Shown piece by piece: positions 25,274 through 34,692 of a stretch of 64,000 nucleotides of DNA. The DNA lies in contig CANIBP010000009.1 of assembly GCA_947466075.1 (NCBI GenBank), positions 1 through 64,000 on the forward strand. Direction: 5' to 3'. Made by a program: the position numbers and the translations under genes. Under the pieces are notes generated by a model, which did no database searches, had not been told where the DNA came from, and was given only the letters and a program-made list of their open reading frames with translations. The first letter of the stretch is position 1; each line of letters begins with the position of its first letter. The DNA is from Verrucomicrobiaceae bacterium (GTDB lineage: Bacteria > Verrucomicrobiota > Verrucomicrobiia > Verrucomicrobiales > Verrucomicrobiaceae).

Positions 25274-26629
25274 ATGTTTGATCTCTCCGCGCTTTCCCGT
25301 CGTGAACTGCTGACCCGCATGGGGGGCGGTTTGGGCGCGCTGGGACTGGCTTCAACGGTACAGGGGGCCGCGAAGTCGCACTTCGTGCCGAAGGCGAAGC
25401 GGGTGATCCAGTTGTTCATGAACGGCGGGCCGTTTGGGCCGGACTTTTTTGATCCCAAGCCGGGGCTGACGAAGTATGCGGGGCAGAAGCCGGAAGGTGC
25501 CGATCTGCGGACGGAACGACCGACGGGCGGACTGCTGGCGTCGCCCTATGCGTTTGCCAAGCATGGGCAAAGCGGGCTGGAGATCAGTGAGCTGTTGCCG
25601 AATCTGGCGCGGCATGCGGATGATCTGTGCGTGCTGCGTTCCTGCCACACGGACAATCCGAATCATGGCCCCGCTTTGCTGCTGATGAACAACGGCACGA
25701 TGACGGAACGCGTGCCGAGCATGGGATCGTGGCTGAGCTACGGGCTGGGCAATGAGAACGCGAACCTGCCGTCGTTCGTGGTGCTGTGTCCGGGCAAGCC
25801 GGTGCGGTTTTCGATCCTGTGGAGCAGTGCGTTCCTGCCGGCGCAGCATCAGGGCGTGTACATCAATCACTCAGACCTCGATCCGAAGAAGATGATTCCG
25901 TGGCTGACGAACGAGCGCTTTTCACCCACAGAGCAGCGGAAGCAGTTGGATCTGATGCAGACGCTGAACGCGGAGCATCTGGCGGCACGCGGCGGAGCGG
26001 ATGTGGCGTTGAACGGACGCATTCAGGCGATGGAGACGGCCTTCCGCATGCAGTCGGCGGCGACGGATGCCTTTGATGTGAACTTGGAGCCAGCGAAAGT
26101 ACGCGAGATGTATGGCACGAGCCATTTCTCCAACGGCTGCCTCATGGCGCGGCGCTTGGTAGAGCGCGGCGTTAGGTTCGTGCAACTCTACTATGGCAAC
26201 GGTCAGCCGTGGGACACGCACTCGAATCATGATGCAACGACGCGGAAGCTGGCGGCGGATATAGACCGGCCCATCGCGGCGCTGCTGAGCGATCTGAAGC
26301 AGCGCGGGATGCTGGATGACACGCTCATTGTGTGGGGCGGCGAGTTTGGTCGCACGCCGGTGAGTGAGAACGGCAATGGCCGCGATCACAATCCGAACGG
26401 CTTCTCGATGTTCTTCGCGGGTGGTGGTGCGCAGGGGGGCACGGCCTATGGCGAGAGCGATGAGTTTGGCTTCAAGGCGGCGGTGGACAAGATGCACATC
26501 CACGACATCCACGCGACGATCCTGCATCTGCTGGGCATGGATCACGAGCGGCTGACGTATCGCTATGCGGGCCGTGATTACCGGCTGACTGATGTTCACG
26601 GGCGGGTGCCGCGCGCCATCGTGGGCTGA
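25274..26629 (+). CDS. DUF1501 domain protein
   Basis: 451 residues. A twin-arginine-like start, SRRELLTRMGGGLGALGLAS (~8-27), leads to a DUF1501 body (~40-445). Seen: FMNGGPFGPDFFDPKP, CVLRSCHTDNPNHGPA, GVRFVQLYYGNGQPWDTHSNHD, LIVWGGEFGRTPVSENGNGRDHNPNG and the C-terminal HIHDIHATILHLLGMDHERLTYRYAGRDYRLTD. DUF1501 proteins are sulfatase/alkaline-phosphatase-fold relatives, secreted by Tat, and abundant in Planctomycetota and Verrucomicrobiota. The usual partner (cytochrome-DUF1549-DUF1553) is not adjacent. Confidence 0.92.
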   Translation: MFDLSALSRRELLTRMGGGLGALGLASTVQGAAKSHFVPKAKRVIQLFMNGGPFGPDFFDPKPGLTKYAGQKPEGADLRTERPTGGLLASPYAFAKHGQSGLEISELLPNLARHADDLCVLRSCHTDNPNHGPALLLMNNGTMTERVPSMGSWLSYGLGNENANLPSFVVLCPGKPVRFSILWSSAFLPAQHQGVYINHSDLDPKKMIPWLTNERFSPTEQRKQLDLMQTLNAEHLAARGGADVALNGRIQAMETAFRMQSAATDAFDVNLEPAKVREMYGTSHFSNGCLMARRLVERGVRFVQLYYGNGQPWDTHSNHDATTRKLAADIDRPIAALLSDLKQRGMLDDTLIVWGGEFGRTPVSENGNGRDHNPNGFSMFFAGGGAQGGTAYGESDEFGFKAAVDKMHIHDIHATILHLLGMDHERLTYRYAGRDYRLTDVHGRVPRAIVG

Positions 26630-26635
26630 TCACAT

Positions 26636-27472
26636 TCAGGCCCGAGTCTTATCTGTTTTGGAGCGATTCCAGAAGGCTGGCGTATTCGGGACAGCTTTGC
26701 GGATCTCTTCTGGAGTTTTCTTCTTCTCGGCAGTTTTCGGCTTTTCCTGCTGCGGGGGTGGTGTGGGCGCAGGAGCGGCTTCAGGTGTATTCGCAGGGCC
26801 GTAGAGTTCGCGCGTTTTCTGGTGCAGCATCTCGGCCTCAGCGGCACGTTGCATTTCGCTGCGGATGTTGACGGGCACATCGCCTTCCGTCAGCGGTGGG
26901 AGTAGCGGATTAGGACCGCCCGCCCAGGAGCCGAGCGTGGGCATCATGTCGGCGATCTGACTCTGATTGTTCACTTTATGTAATCCAATGACGCGCAGCG
27001 AACTGCCGAACAAGTAGAAAATGGTGCTTTCATCGAGACCTTCGACCATGCTGCCGCCACGCTGTAAAATGGGGCTACCGCGCAGGATGACTTCGTCTCC
27101 GGTGATGAATGCCTCTTGGCAAAGAGCCTTGGCGGGTTCGCCGAAATTCATCTCAATGAACACCTTGCCACGGGCACGGGCCTTGAGCGGCTTACCATCG
27201 GCCGAGTATTTGAAGACCTGAATGGTGTCGGCGGCGATCTTGAGGTGCGGCGCAAACTCGAGCTGCTGAGTCGAGAGTGTTTTAGCCTCCGTGAAGCTCA
27301 TGCTAAGCAGGAAACTCAAATCCATCGGCGATTTAACCAGCACAACGTCCTTCTTGGTAGGATCAGTGGACGCCGAAGAATTTTTATCTAAACCGGTGCA
27401 TCCAGTGCAAAGTGCCACAGCCACCAGCAGGGTGATTGCGCAGCAACTAGGAAGACGTGGCGGAAGGTTCAT
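26636..27472 (-). CDS. Hypothetical lipoprotein
   Basis: 278 residues from MNLPPRLPSCC (an ATG two codons upstream is equally possible). Lipobox VALCTGC (~25) predicts lipid attachment. The body contains LKIAADTIQVFKYSADGKPLKARARG and EPAKALCQEAFITGDEVILRG. A Pro/Gln/Lys-rich tail (APAPTPPPQQEKPKTAEKKK) precedes the end. I do not recognise the family. It is transcribed convergently with the DUF1501 gene, 6 bp apart. Confidence 0.65.
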   Translation of the reverse strand: MNLPPRLPSCCAITLLVAVALCTGCTGLDKNSSASTDPTKKDVVLVKSPMDLSFLLSMSFTEAKTLSTQQLEFAPHLKIAADTIQVFKYSADGKPLKARARGKVFIEMNFGEPAKALCQEAFITGDEVILRGSPILQRGGSMVEGLDESTIFYLFGSSLRVIGLHKVNNQSQIADMMPTLGSWAGGPNPLLPPLTEGDVPVNIRSEMQRAAEAEMLHQKTRELYGPANTPEAAPAPTPPPQQEKPKTAEKKKTPEEIRKAVPNTPAFWNRSKTDKTRA

Positions 27473-27519
27473 CAGCACCTCTTAGATACACGAAAGACGA
27501 TTCTGCTCATCTTGATTTT

Positions 27520-28056
27520 TCAGGAATGTCCATCACTGCCTGTTTTTAGGGGAATTCGGCGCTCATAAATGGCAAAAGTCATGTCGAGTTGGTTCTCGGC
27601 ATCGGCAGGGAATGCCTGCCGTGAGACCGCCTGCCATAACTCGGATCGAATGACCGGGAAGGGGACGCCCCCGCCGAGAATCGTGTCCGCATGGGTGATG
27701 ATCAGCCGGTTTGCCAGTGGCATGGCGGCGGCGTAGGCTCCACCGCCACCGCAGACGAAAAGCTCCCGCGCCCCGTCTTTTACAGCAATACTCAGAGCCT
27801 CAGCGACGCTCGAAACAGCCCCTCCGACAGGTGGTGTGAAGGTTTTGTCACTCGTTAGCACCAGCGGGTGATGATCCCGAAACCAACCAAGCATTTCCAC
27901 ATAGGTGCGACGGCCGATAAGCAGCCACTGCCCACGGGTGGTGCGGCGGAAGTGCTCTTTGTCACGTGGCAGGTTCCACGGCACGCCTTTGCCGGTGGAG
28001 ATGAAGCCGTCCGCTGAAACAGCAGCGATGAGCGTTAAGTCGGGCCGCGTGCGCAC
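27520..28056 (-). CDS. folA: Dihydrofolate reductase
   Basis: 178 residues from GTG at 28056. It makes tetrahydrofolate from dihydrofolate with NADPH. Seen: LIAAVSADGFIS (~9-20), GKGVPWNLPRDKEHFRRTTRG (~23-43, active-site loop with the acidic residue in the PRD segment), LIGRRTYVEML (~46), FVCGGGGAYAAAMPLANRL (~97-115) and LDMTFAIYERR near the end. It is short of a few residues in the Met20-loop compared with E. coli but within family range. It starts one base after the stop of the MBL gene. Confidence 0.9.
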   Translation of the reverse strand: MRTRPDLTLIAAVSADGFISTGKGVPWNLPRDKEHFRRTTRGQWLLIGRRTYVEMLGWFRDHHPLVLTSDKTFTPPVGGAVSSVAEALSIAVKDGARELFVCGGGGAYAAAMPLANRLIITHADTILGGGVPFPVIRSELWQAVSRQAFPADAENQLDMTFAIYERRIPLKTGSDGHS

Positions 28057-29031
28057 TCAATAAATCGCGGATTCACCCTCGCGCAGCAGGCGCACACGAT
28101 GCTCCATCTGACGTTCGATGGCGGCTTTAACGAGGCGCTCGGCAGGCTCATGAATCGGTTCGCCACCGAGCGGGAAAGTATCGTGGTGCATCGGCACCAT
28201 CGAATTGGCACCGAGCATCTCGAAGGCATCAAGTGCCTCCTCAGGATTCATGTGAACGGGGCGGCCGCTGGGTGCGTCGTAGGCACCGATGGGCATGAGT
28301 GCGAGATCAATGCTGGCGCGTTTGCCGATCTCTTGAAAACCATCGAACATAGCGCTGTCTCCGCAGTGGTAGAGGCAGCGGTCGGGTGATTTGATCAGGA
28401 AGCCGCCAAATTGGCGGTGCGTGTCGTGAATCATGCGCGCGCCCCAGTGGCGTGCGGGAGTGAGGGTGATGCGCAAGTCCTGGAACGAAGCACTTTGCCA
28501 GGTCTTCAATTCCACAATGCGGCCAAAGCCACAGTTCTTTACCAAGCTGCCAACACCCACGGGCACAATGATCGGCTGTGCGGCGGCCAGTTTACGCAAA
28601 CTCGGCAGGTGCAGGTGATCGTAATGCGCATGCGTCACCAGCACGAGGTCAATGGGTGGCAGATCATGCGCCCAAACGCTGGGATGGCGCACGCGTTTCA
28701 CCGGCCCGTGCCAGAGTGCCCAATTGGGGTCGATGGCGATATTGATGCCACCCACTTGGACAAAAAAACCAGCATGGCCAAGCCAAGTCACCGCGATCTC
28801 ATCCAGTGTCGCAACCGGCAGCAGGCCAAAATTCTCGCCCGGTTTGCGGGGCGCAAGCAGTGTGGGGATGAGCACCTCGTTGAGGAACTGCATGTTGCGT
28901 TTGCGCCAGCCTTCGGTAGGCAACAGGCCGATGCGGTTGGCGTCCGCAGTTCCCCGTCGCAGGGAGAAGCGCCGCCTTCTCGGGCTGGAAAGACCAGCCC
29001 CGCCGGAAGATGATGCGGGATCGAAAAGCAT
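28057..29031 (-). CDS. Metallo-beta-lactamase fold hydrolase (UlaG/NAPE-PLD-like)
   Basis: 324 residues; homology begins about residue 47 (MQFLNEVLIPTL), so the first ~46 residues may not be translated. Zinc motif THAHYDHLHLPSL (HxHxDH, ~145), then PARHWGARM (~205) and HCGDSAMFDGFQ (~228). PMHHDTFPLGGEPI (~290) supplies the last His. This resembles NAPE-hydrolysing phospholipase D/UlaG-type hydrolases. Substrate unknown. Confidence 0.85.
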   Translation of the reverse strand: MLFDPASSSGGAGLSSPRRRRFSLRRGTADANRIGLLPTEGWRKRNMQFLNEVLIPTLLAPRKPGENFGLLPVATLDEIAVTWLGHAGFFVQVGGINIAIDPNWALWHGPVKRVRHPSVWAHDLPPIDLVLVTHAHYDHLHLPSLRKLAAAQPIIVPVGVGSLVKNCGFGRIVELKTWQSASFQDLRITLTPARHWGARMIHDTHRQFGGFLIKSPDRCLYHCGDSAMFDGFQEIGKRASIDLALMPIGAYDAPSGRPVHMNPEEALDAFEMLGANSMVPMHHDTFPLGGEPIHEPAERLVKAAIERQMEHRVRLLREGESAIY

Positions 29032-29129
29032 GACAGGAGTGCCTGAGCCTAGGAAATCTAGTGACTAAGGGCCTCAAAGACAAGACTTAAGTTGCTGCTC
29101 CGACCCACTGCGGTTTCGCGGTCAAAAAC

Positions 29130-29993
29130 TCACCTCTTGGCAGCCTGCGCATGCCCCATGGCGGTCACCCACTTGCCCTTGGTGATGACTTTGTCGACCA
29201 CAAACCCAGCACGCTTGCCTGCCGCGAGGCAGTCTTTCGCCTGAGACTTCATGATGCCTGACAGCATCAGAATGCCGCCAGGAGCCACGGCTCGGAGCAG
29301 TTGCGGAAACGCTGCCTCCAGCACGTCATGGAAGATGTTCGCCGCCACGATGTCCCAGGTCCGCTTCGGCTGCCACTTGAGCACGTCGATCTGCGAAAAG
29401 CGCACCTTGGGCGTGTCATTGCGTGCGGCGTTTTCCTTTGCGATGCGTACGGCGGCAGGATCGTAATCGCAGCCCCAGACACCAGTGGCACCGAGTTTCG
29501 CGGCAGCGATGGCGAGAATGCCACTGCCACAGCCGAGATCCGCCATGCTCCATGGTTTGCCTGCGGCTTGGAGTGGCTTCGCAGCATCGACCAGCAGACG
29601 CAATACCGTGGCCGTGGTGGCATGGTGCCCGGTGCCAAAAGCCATGTCGGCTGGCACGGCGATGATCTCGCGATTCGGAAAGTTCTTCTTGGCCTTCGCA
29701 ACTTCAGTAGGCGTCCGAGCCGTGCAGATGACGAAGGTCTCGCGCACCTTCAACGGCGGCGGTGCCTGCGAAGCATGAGCAGCCCAATTTTGATTCTTCA
29801 ACGCACGAACACTGCCACCGAATTGCTTGTGAATGGCCTTTGCCCGCTTCTGTGTCGTGCAATAGGCCTCCACGCGGATCGTTAGGCGGCTAGGGAAGCT
29901 AGTGATGACCAGCGTGGCATCAGTGGCTCCGGCGAAGCGTTCTTCCCAGGCATCGGCCCAGCGTGAAGCGGAAAGTTTGGACCAGACAAACAT
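29130..29993 (-). CDS. prmA: Ribosomal protein L11 methyltransferase PrmA
   Basis: 287 residues; start at MFVWSKLSASRWADAWEE, because longer frames run into the tRNA-Gly gene upstream. The N-terminal substrate-recognition domain (~1-90) is followed by a class I methyltransferase: FGTGHHATTATVLRLLVDA (~126-143), MADLGCGSGILAIAAAKLGATG (~155-176, SAM motif I), VWGCDYDPAAVRIAKENAARN (~177) and DIVAANIFHDVLEAAFPQL (the NI motif, ~216). It methylates L11; the same fold occurs in relatives that act on other substrates. Confidence 0.9.
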   Translation of the reverse strand: MFVWSKLSASRWADAWEERFAGATDATLVITSFPSRLTIRVEAYCTTQKRAKAIHKQFGGSVRALKNQNWAAHASQAPPPLKVRETFVICTARTPTEVAKAKKNFPNREIIAVPADMAFGTGHHATTATVLRLLVDAAKPLQAAGKPWSMADLGCGSGILAIAAAKLGATGVWGCDYDPAAVRIAKENAARNDTPKVRFSQIDVLKWQPKRTWDIVAANIFHDVLEAAFPQLLRAVAPGGILMLSGIMKSQAKDCLAAGKRAGFVVDKVITKGKWVTAMGHAQAAKR

Positions 29994-30026
29994 GAGGAGA
30001 AGAGGCTGCCATCTCTCTGAGAGAGA

Positions 30027-30101
30027 TGGAGCGGGTGACGCGATTCGAACGCGCGACATTCTCCTTGGCAAGGAGATGCTCTACCACTGAGCTACACCCG
30101 C
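30027..30101 (-). tRNA. tRNA-Gly (GCC)
   Basis: Minus strand, 75 nt with encoded CCA: acceptor GCGGGTG/CACCCGC, D-arm AGCTCAGTGGTAGAGC, anticodon stem CTCCTT-GCC-AAGGAG with anticodon GCC, T-arm GTTCGAAT, discriminator T. It lies between prmA (same strand) and the aminotransferase gene (opposite strand). Confidence 0.97.
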
Positions 30102-30196
30102 AAAACTTGCGGGCCGGATATTGGCTCAAGCTGCTTTCCGTGCAAGTGCAAAGTTGCGCTGGTTGAGAATGATTGCGTTCAAGGCATGATGCCTGT

Positions 30197-31045
30197 GTGA
30201 ACCTTCCCACTTTCATCTGGCTCAACGGTCGCATCATCAGCACCGCCGAAGCGTGCATCTCTCCCTTCGACCACGGCTTTCTCGTTGGCGATGGCGTTTT
30301 TGAGACTCTTGTCGCTCGCAATGGCAAGCCGTTCACCGCAACGCGACATTGGCAGCGTCTCGTGGCCTCGTGCAATTCCATGGGCATCACACCGCCGGCC
30401 TTCGACACCTATTTGAGTGCCATCCATGAAGTCATGCAAGCCAACGGACTGCAAGATGCCCGTGTGCGCGTCACGCTGACCAGCGGTGATGGTCCGCTCG
30501 GTTCGGATCGCGGCGATTCACCCGCCACAATGACCGCAGCCGTCACCGTGCTCAAACCATGGCCGCCCATCGAGACCGCTGCGGTCACCCCATGGCGGCG
30601 CAACGAGCGCGGCGCTCTCGTCGGCATCAAATCAACTTCCTATGCCGAAAACGCCCGCGCCCTCGTGCAAGCGTATGCCCAAGGGGCAGGGGAGGCTTTG
30701 TTTGCGAACACCCGCGATGAACTCTGCGAAGGCACGGGCACGAACATCTTCATCGTCGCTAATGGCCGCGTGCAAACACCGCCGCTCAGTTCCGGCTGTC
30801 TTGCTGGCGTTACTCGCGCTCTGACTCTCGAAGCTTGTCAGGCTGCTGGCATCACCGTCGAAGAAATCGCGTTGCCCATCACGATCCTGCAAACCTGTGA
30901 GGAAGCGTTTCTGACTTCCAGCACGCGTGATGTGCATCCTTTGGCACAAATCGACCAGCGTGTTATGCCGGGTGTGGCTGGTCCCGTTACTAAACGTGTG
31001 GCTCAGGCGTTTCGGGATTACGTGGTCGGACGGGATGATCCGTAA
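30197..31045 (+). CDS. Class IV (PLP-dependent) aminotransferase, branched-chain/D-amino acid/PabC type
   Basis: 282 residues from GTG at 30197 (VNLPTFIWLNG); a TTG eight codons upstream is the alternative. Fold-type IV motifs: DHGFLVGDGVFETLVARNG (~24-42), GIKSTSYAENARALVQAYAQG (~142-162, with the PLP Lys), DELCEGTGTNIFIVANG (~174-190) and LSSGCLAGVTRAL (~197). Candidates are branched-chain aminotransferase, D-amino-acid aminotransferase or aminodeoxychorismate lyase; PabC is equally likely for this length. Its 3' end overlaps the convergent next gene by 28 bp. Confidence 0.85.
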   Translation: MNLPTFIWLNGRIISTAEACISPFDHGFLVGDGVFETLVARNGKPFTATRHWQRLVASCNSMGITPPAFDTYLSAIHEVMQANGLQDARVRVTLTSGDGPLGSDRGDSPATMTAAVTVLKPWPPIETAAVTPWRRNERGALVGIKSTSYAENARALVQAYAQGAGEALFANTRDELCEGTGTNIFIVANGRVQTPPLSSGCLAGVTRALTLEACQAAGITVEEIALPITILQTCEEAFLTSSTRDVHPLAQIDQRVMPGVAGPVTKRVAQAFRDYVVGRDDP

Positions 31046-31920
31046 ACCTCGCCCAGCTTCCGCATCAGTGCTTCGAGCTTCGTGTAATATTCGTCGTCGC
31101 TCAACTTCTCGCGTTGCTCCTTGAGCAACTTTAAATCACGCTCCAGTCCATCACGCGTGTTCCGTTGCGCATCCGTGAGCTTCTGCTCCTCCTCACTGAG
31201 CACCAACACCATCTGCCTCGCACGCTCACCATCCGCTGCGCCCTCGATCATTTCATAGCGCGTGCCAACACCATCGCCGTTGTCTTCGATGAGCGCATGT
31301 TCCGTGGCCAAGCGGCCTTCGTTCTCATAAAACGTCGCCGCAGACTTGCTGGCATGGCGGAAGGCTTCTAGAAGCGATACCTGTTTGTCTTGATCGAGAT
31401 CAGCGTCCATCAAACCGCCGATGGCTTCGGCAAAGTGCTCGCCAAAGCGCGCATAGAAAACTTCATCGGGACTTTTCGTCGAGGTGATGACGATACGCGA
31501 TTTTCCTGACAGCGATTTCAAAAAGCCGCCACTCGAAGAAGCCGTGTGAATGATCGCGATTTCCTGCTTCAGCGGCTTCAACCAGTCAGAGAGCTGCTTT
31601 GCATCGAAATCAGGCCCTTCGGCACTGAACTTGGCCTCGCGACCATCAAACGTGCCGTGACCGATGAGCACGAGCCACAGCGAGCGATCAGGCTTGGACT
31701 TGGAGAGACGCTGTTCGAGTTCTGCGGTTGTTTTCTCTCCACGATAGATTTCCGGTGCGATCCCCGCTCTGGCACAGGCCGTTGTCCATGCATTTACCTG
31801 TGCCGTGAATTTTTTGCCGTATTCCTCGGTGCCCGGTGCACCGACGACGATGACCATATCAAGCGCACGCGGCGCAGCGTGCAGCGTGGTAGCGAGAAGG
31901 ATGAACAGCAAATGTTTCAT
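31018..31920 (-). CDS. Caspase/legumain-fold (C13-like) protein, catalytic Cys apparently absent
   Basis: 300 residues; start at MKHLLFILLATTLHAA, a signal peptide. The core resembles C13/caspase-clan peptidases: LVLIGHGTFDGREAKF (~93-108) gives the catalytic His, and IIHTASSSGGFLKSL (~130-144) stands where DxCxSG is expected, with Ala/Ser where the nucleophilic Cys should be. The C-terminal ~65 residues are helical and charged (EEEQKLTDAQRNTRD, LKLLKEQREKLSDD). It overlaps the upstream VWA gene by 4 bp, so the two are co-expressed. Enzymatic activity is doubtful; a binding or pseudo-protease role is more likely. Confidence 0.72.
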   Translation of the reverse strand: MKHLLFILLATTLHAAPRALDMVIVVGAPGTEEYGKKFTAQVNAWTTACARAGIAPEIYRGEKTTAELEQRLSKSKPDRSLWLVLIGHGTFDGREAKFSAEGPDFDAKQLSDWLKPLKQEIAIIHTASSSGGFLKSLSGKSRIVITSTKSPDEVFYARFGEHFAEAIGGLMDADLDQDKQVSLLEAFRHASKSAATFYENEGRLATEHALIEDNGDGVGTRYEMIEGAADGERARQMVLVLSEEEQKLTDAQRNTRDGLERDLKLLKEQREKLSDDEYYTKLEALMRKLGEVYGSSRPTT

Positions 31921-34232
31921 GCCATGCCTCCCTTCCTTCGCAAAAACCATTCGGCACCTAGCAGAAGCAGCAAAATCACAAACACCCATGGTGAATGCCA
32001 CAGCGGTGTCGCCAGCGTGACTTCAACTGGCACGCGGATGTTCTTCAGCAGCTCCGGCAGCTTCTTGATCTCGTCGAGCATCAGCATCTGTCCGCCGCTT
32101 TCATTCGCGATGCGCTGCATCAACGCTTTGTCGGGCTCCAAACGGGCAAACTCATCCGCCTGCGGGTCAAAGGCCCAGCCGGTGGCTCTGCTGCCGAGCA
32201 GCGTGCGTTTCTCTGCGTCTTCGACACTTGCGGTAGCGCGATAGCTGCCGGGTTTCGCTGAAAAATACTCGGCTTCGAACAATCCAGCTTCCTTGAGGCT
32301 CGGTTCGGCAAAGAGTTGTGACTTGGTGCCATCGGGTTGCGTGATCTCGATCTTCACGATGGCATCGCTTTGCGCACGGAAACTGCGATCACGCACGCGA
32401 ACGGCCAGTTTCAGGCGTTCGTCGTCCGCAGGCTCCGTTTCGGCGGTGAAGGCGATGCTGTCGGCCACATCGACGACGAGCCAGCGCATTAGCTGACGCC
32501 ATGCGCGCTCCATGTCCTTACGCGCATCGGCATCCTGCATGCCCCAGCGCCACATGTCGGCCACCAGCACGCTGCCGACACGGCCTTCGCCGAAGCGTTG
32601 CGCGACAATCGCGGGATAAGAGGTCTGCGAAGCATCAGCCATGGTTGCGAGGATGCTGGCACCGGGTTTGATTGAGAACGTTTGATTGATCGAGTGAAAC
32701 GCGGGCATGGCGGCGAGACGCTGCTCGTCTTCCTTGTGGGTCGTGCGCAGCCGCATCCACGACTCCAGCCAGCCTTCGCGGGTCAGATTGAAACGCGCAT
32801 CGAGAACTGGCGCGCCGCTGGACGCACGGTCGAGATAGACCGGTAGCATGCGACCGATCGGTGTGTGATCATAACCACCCGCCTGAAAGCATTCTTGCCC
32901 GCCAAGCATCAGCAACGCCCCGCCGCGCTCGCTGACGAAGCGCTCGATGAGATGCATCTGTTCCTGCGTGAAGAAGGCGGCTTCGAGATCGTCGATGATG
33001 ATCGCGCGATACTCGCTGAACAAGTTTTCGGGCGATTTCGGGAAGCCGTTGGTGAGTTCTTTGGCATCACGCGTGCCGAGACGAATCAGCACCGGCTGAT
33101 CGTAGCGCTGCGCTTCCTCGCCATCCCTCGCACCAAAGCCACGAAACAAGGGATTCACGCTTTCACCCGCACGTCCGCGCCATTCAAACTTCGGTTCCCG
33201 CTTCGCGATGCGGATGATGCTTGGCATCTGCACGTCGTCGTCACCCGCAATGGCCCGGCGCAGGAATTTGTATTCCCAGTTCGGCCTGCCCGCGATGTAG
33301 AGCACACGATACGGCCCCGTGCCGCGATCCGCTGCGAGCAATCGCGTATTGTTCGCCATCGTCGCCTCTTTGACACCGTCACACTTCAATTCCAGCCGAT
33401 GAAATGACACACCCGGCTTCGCCACCGGGATGCGCAGCCGCACCGTCTGTGGTGAATCACCGCTGATGGCAATCTTCTCGGTCGCGATGGCCTTGCCTTT
33501 CTCGTCGAGTGCGGAAAGCGTGGCCTGCTTGCCATTCAGACCATGCGCGGCCACGCGGGATGTGATAGTGATCGGCGCATTTTCAAATGGACTCACCGCC
33601 ACCGTGGCGTCTAGCAACGCTAGATCGGGCGTGGGAGCGCCCTTACCGGCCAACACGGTGAATACTGGCGCGCCCTTGATTTCGCTTTTCCACGCCGAGG
33701 CGTCAGTGGCATTGCCATCGCTTACAACAATCACCGCTGCGAGATTTGAACCACCCGTTCGCAACGTCATAAGCGTGCGGCAGAGATCAGAACGCGTGCC
33801 ATCAAACGTCAGCGCACGAAAATGCGGCACGCTGCGAGTTTGCGAGCCAGCGGTCATCAAACGCAGGCGAAAATCCTCGCCGAGCACTTTGATCCACTCT
33901 GCATCTGTATCGCCCGAATTCAATGCGGCAGCGACCTGGGTTGCACGTGTTGGATCACCAGCCTTTTCCGCCGTTTCGAGCGAAGCACTGGTGTCCACGA
34001 GCACAATCACTTCGTTCTCGCCCTTCTTCGGCTGCTGCCGTGTCCAGAGAGGATCAAGCAGGCAGAGTGCGAGCAACGCGAGGGCCATGAGCTTGCACAG
34101 CATCGCAGCTAACCTTCGCCAGCCGCGTAACGCTGAACGCCGATAGCCAAACCAGAGCAGCGCGATGACAAAAACAACCACCACGGCGGCGAGCCAGGTG
34201 ATGTTCGTGTTTTGCCAGAGAATGCGGGGCAT
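31917..34232 (-). CDS. Large membrane protein with VWA-like MIDAS and amidotransferase-like domain
   Basis: 771 residues. Two N-terminal membrane segments (~13-30 and ~45-63), a VWA-type domain with VIVLVDTSASLETAE (MIDAS DxSxS, ~78-92) and VIVVSDGNATD (~165), a beta-rich middle, a glutamine-amidotransferase-like segment (GPYRVLYIAGRPNWEYKFLR ~295, ERGGALLMLGGQECFQ ~395) and one C-terminal membrane helix (VFVILLLLLGAEWFL). This is the layout of the Planctomycetota/Verrucomicrobiota membrane proteins that accompany MoxR/Bat operons. No MoxR ATPase is present here. Confidence 0.78.
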   Translation of the reverse strand: MPRILWQNTNITWLAAVVVVFVIALLWFGYRRSALRGWRRLAAMLCKLMALALLALCLLDPLWTRQQPKKGENEVIVLVDTSASLETAEKAGDPTRATQVAAALNSGDTDAEWIKVLGEDFRLRLMTAGSQTRSVPHFRALTFDGTRSDLCRTLMTLRTGGSNLAAVIVVSDGNATDASAWKSEIKGAPVFTVLAGKGAPTPDLALLDATVAVSPFENAPITITSRVAAHGLNGKQATLSALDEKGKAIATEKIAISGDSPQTVRLRIPVAKPGVSFHRLELKCDGVKEATMANNTRLLAADRGTGPYRVLYIAGRPNWEYKFLRRAIAGDDDVQMPSIIRIAKREPKFEWRGRAGESVNPLFRGFGARDGEEAQRYDQPVLIRLGTRDAKELTNGFPKSPENLFSEYRAIIIDDLEAAFFTQEQMHLIERFVSERGGALLMLGGQECFQAGGYDHTPIGRMLPVYLDRASSGAPVLDARFNLTREGWLESWMRLRTTHKEDEQRLAAMPAFHSINQTFSIKPGASILATMADASQTSYPAIVAQRFGEGRVGSVLVADMWRWGMQDADARKDMERAWRQLMRWLVVDVADSIAFTAETEPADDERLKLAVRVRDRSFRAQSDAIVKIEITQPDGTKSQLFAEPSLKEAGLFEAEYFSAKPGSYRATASVEDAEKRTLLGSRATGWAFDPQADEFARLEPDKALMQRIANESGGQMLMLDEIKKLPELLKNIRVPVEVTLATPLWHSPWVFVILLLLLGAEWFLRRKGGMA

Positions 34233-34305
34233 GAGTAGTCAGATAACGCGCTCTGCGGCGAAATGCTACAAACGTCAAAGCATCACCATGAAAAACCCGC
34301 AAGCC

Positions 34306-34692
34306 TCACCACAAAAACGGCACTCCGTAGGGCGGAAAATGAGTGTCGCTGGTGACGAGAGTCAAGCCTTCAGCTTGTGCCTGCGAAATCATGAGGCGGT
34401 CAAAGGGATCGCCGTGATGCCGGGGCAGGGTGATGAGTCTGCGATAATGTTCTAGGTTCGCAGGTAGCATTTGAAAGCCATTGGCATCCAGCACGCCTGG
34501 AAAGATCACATCGTAGTCAACCTGGAGTTGCAGCTTGCCGAGGGAGAGCTTGATCGCCATCTCCCAAGGCACGGCATGGCTGATGAACCGCTCGTTCGCC
34601 TCATCTTCCATCGCTGCCCGTGCCGCCGGGCTGAGACTTGGATTGCCTTCGCAAAACCAGATCAGCGCATGCGTGTCGATCAGCAGCCTCAT
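34306..34692 (-). CDS. PIN-domain toxin (VapC family)
   Basis: 128 residues. MRLLIDTHALIWFCEGN gives the first catalytic Asp (residue 6); WEMAIKLSLGKL (~43) gives the Glu; HHGDPFDRLMISQAQAEGLTLVTSD (~92-116) gives the last Asp pair. This is a short VapC-type RNase of the Smc06-like group. It overlaps the antitoxin gene upstream by 4 bp, the normal order (antitoxin first). Confidence 0.9.
   Translation of the reverse strand: MRLLIDTHALIWFCEGNPSLSPAARAAMEDEANERFISHAVPWEMAIKLSLGKLQLQVDYDVIFPGVLDANGFQMLPANLEHYRRLITLPRHHGDPFDRLMISQAQAEGLTLVTSDTHFPPYGVPFLW

Noticed and set aside
29994..30071. Longer PrmA N-terminus
   Set aside because: The extension runs into the tRNA-Gly gene and lacks homology; the start at 29993 gives the normal N-terminal domain.
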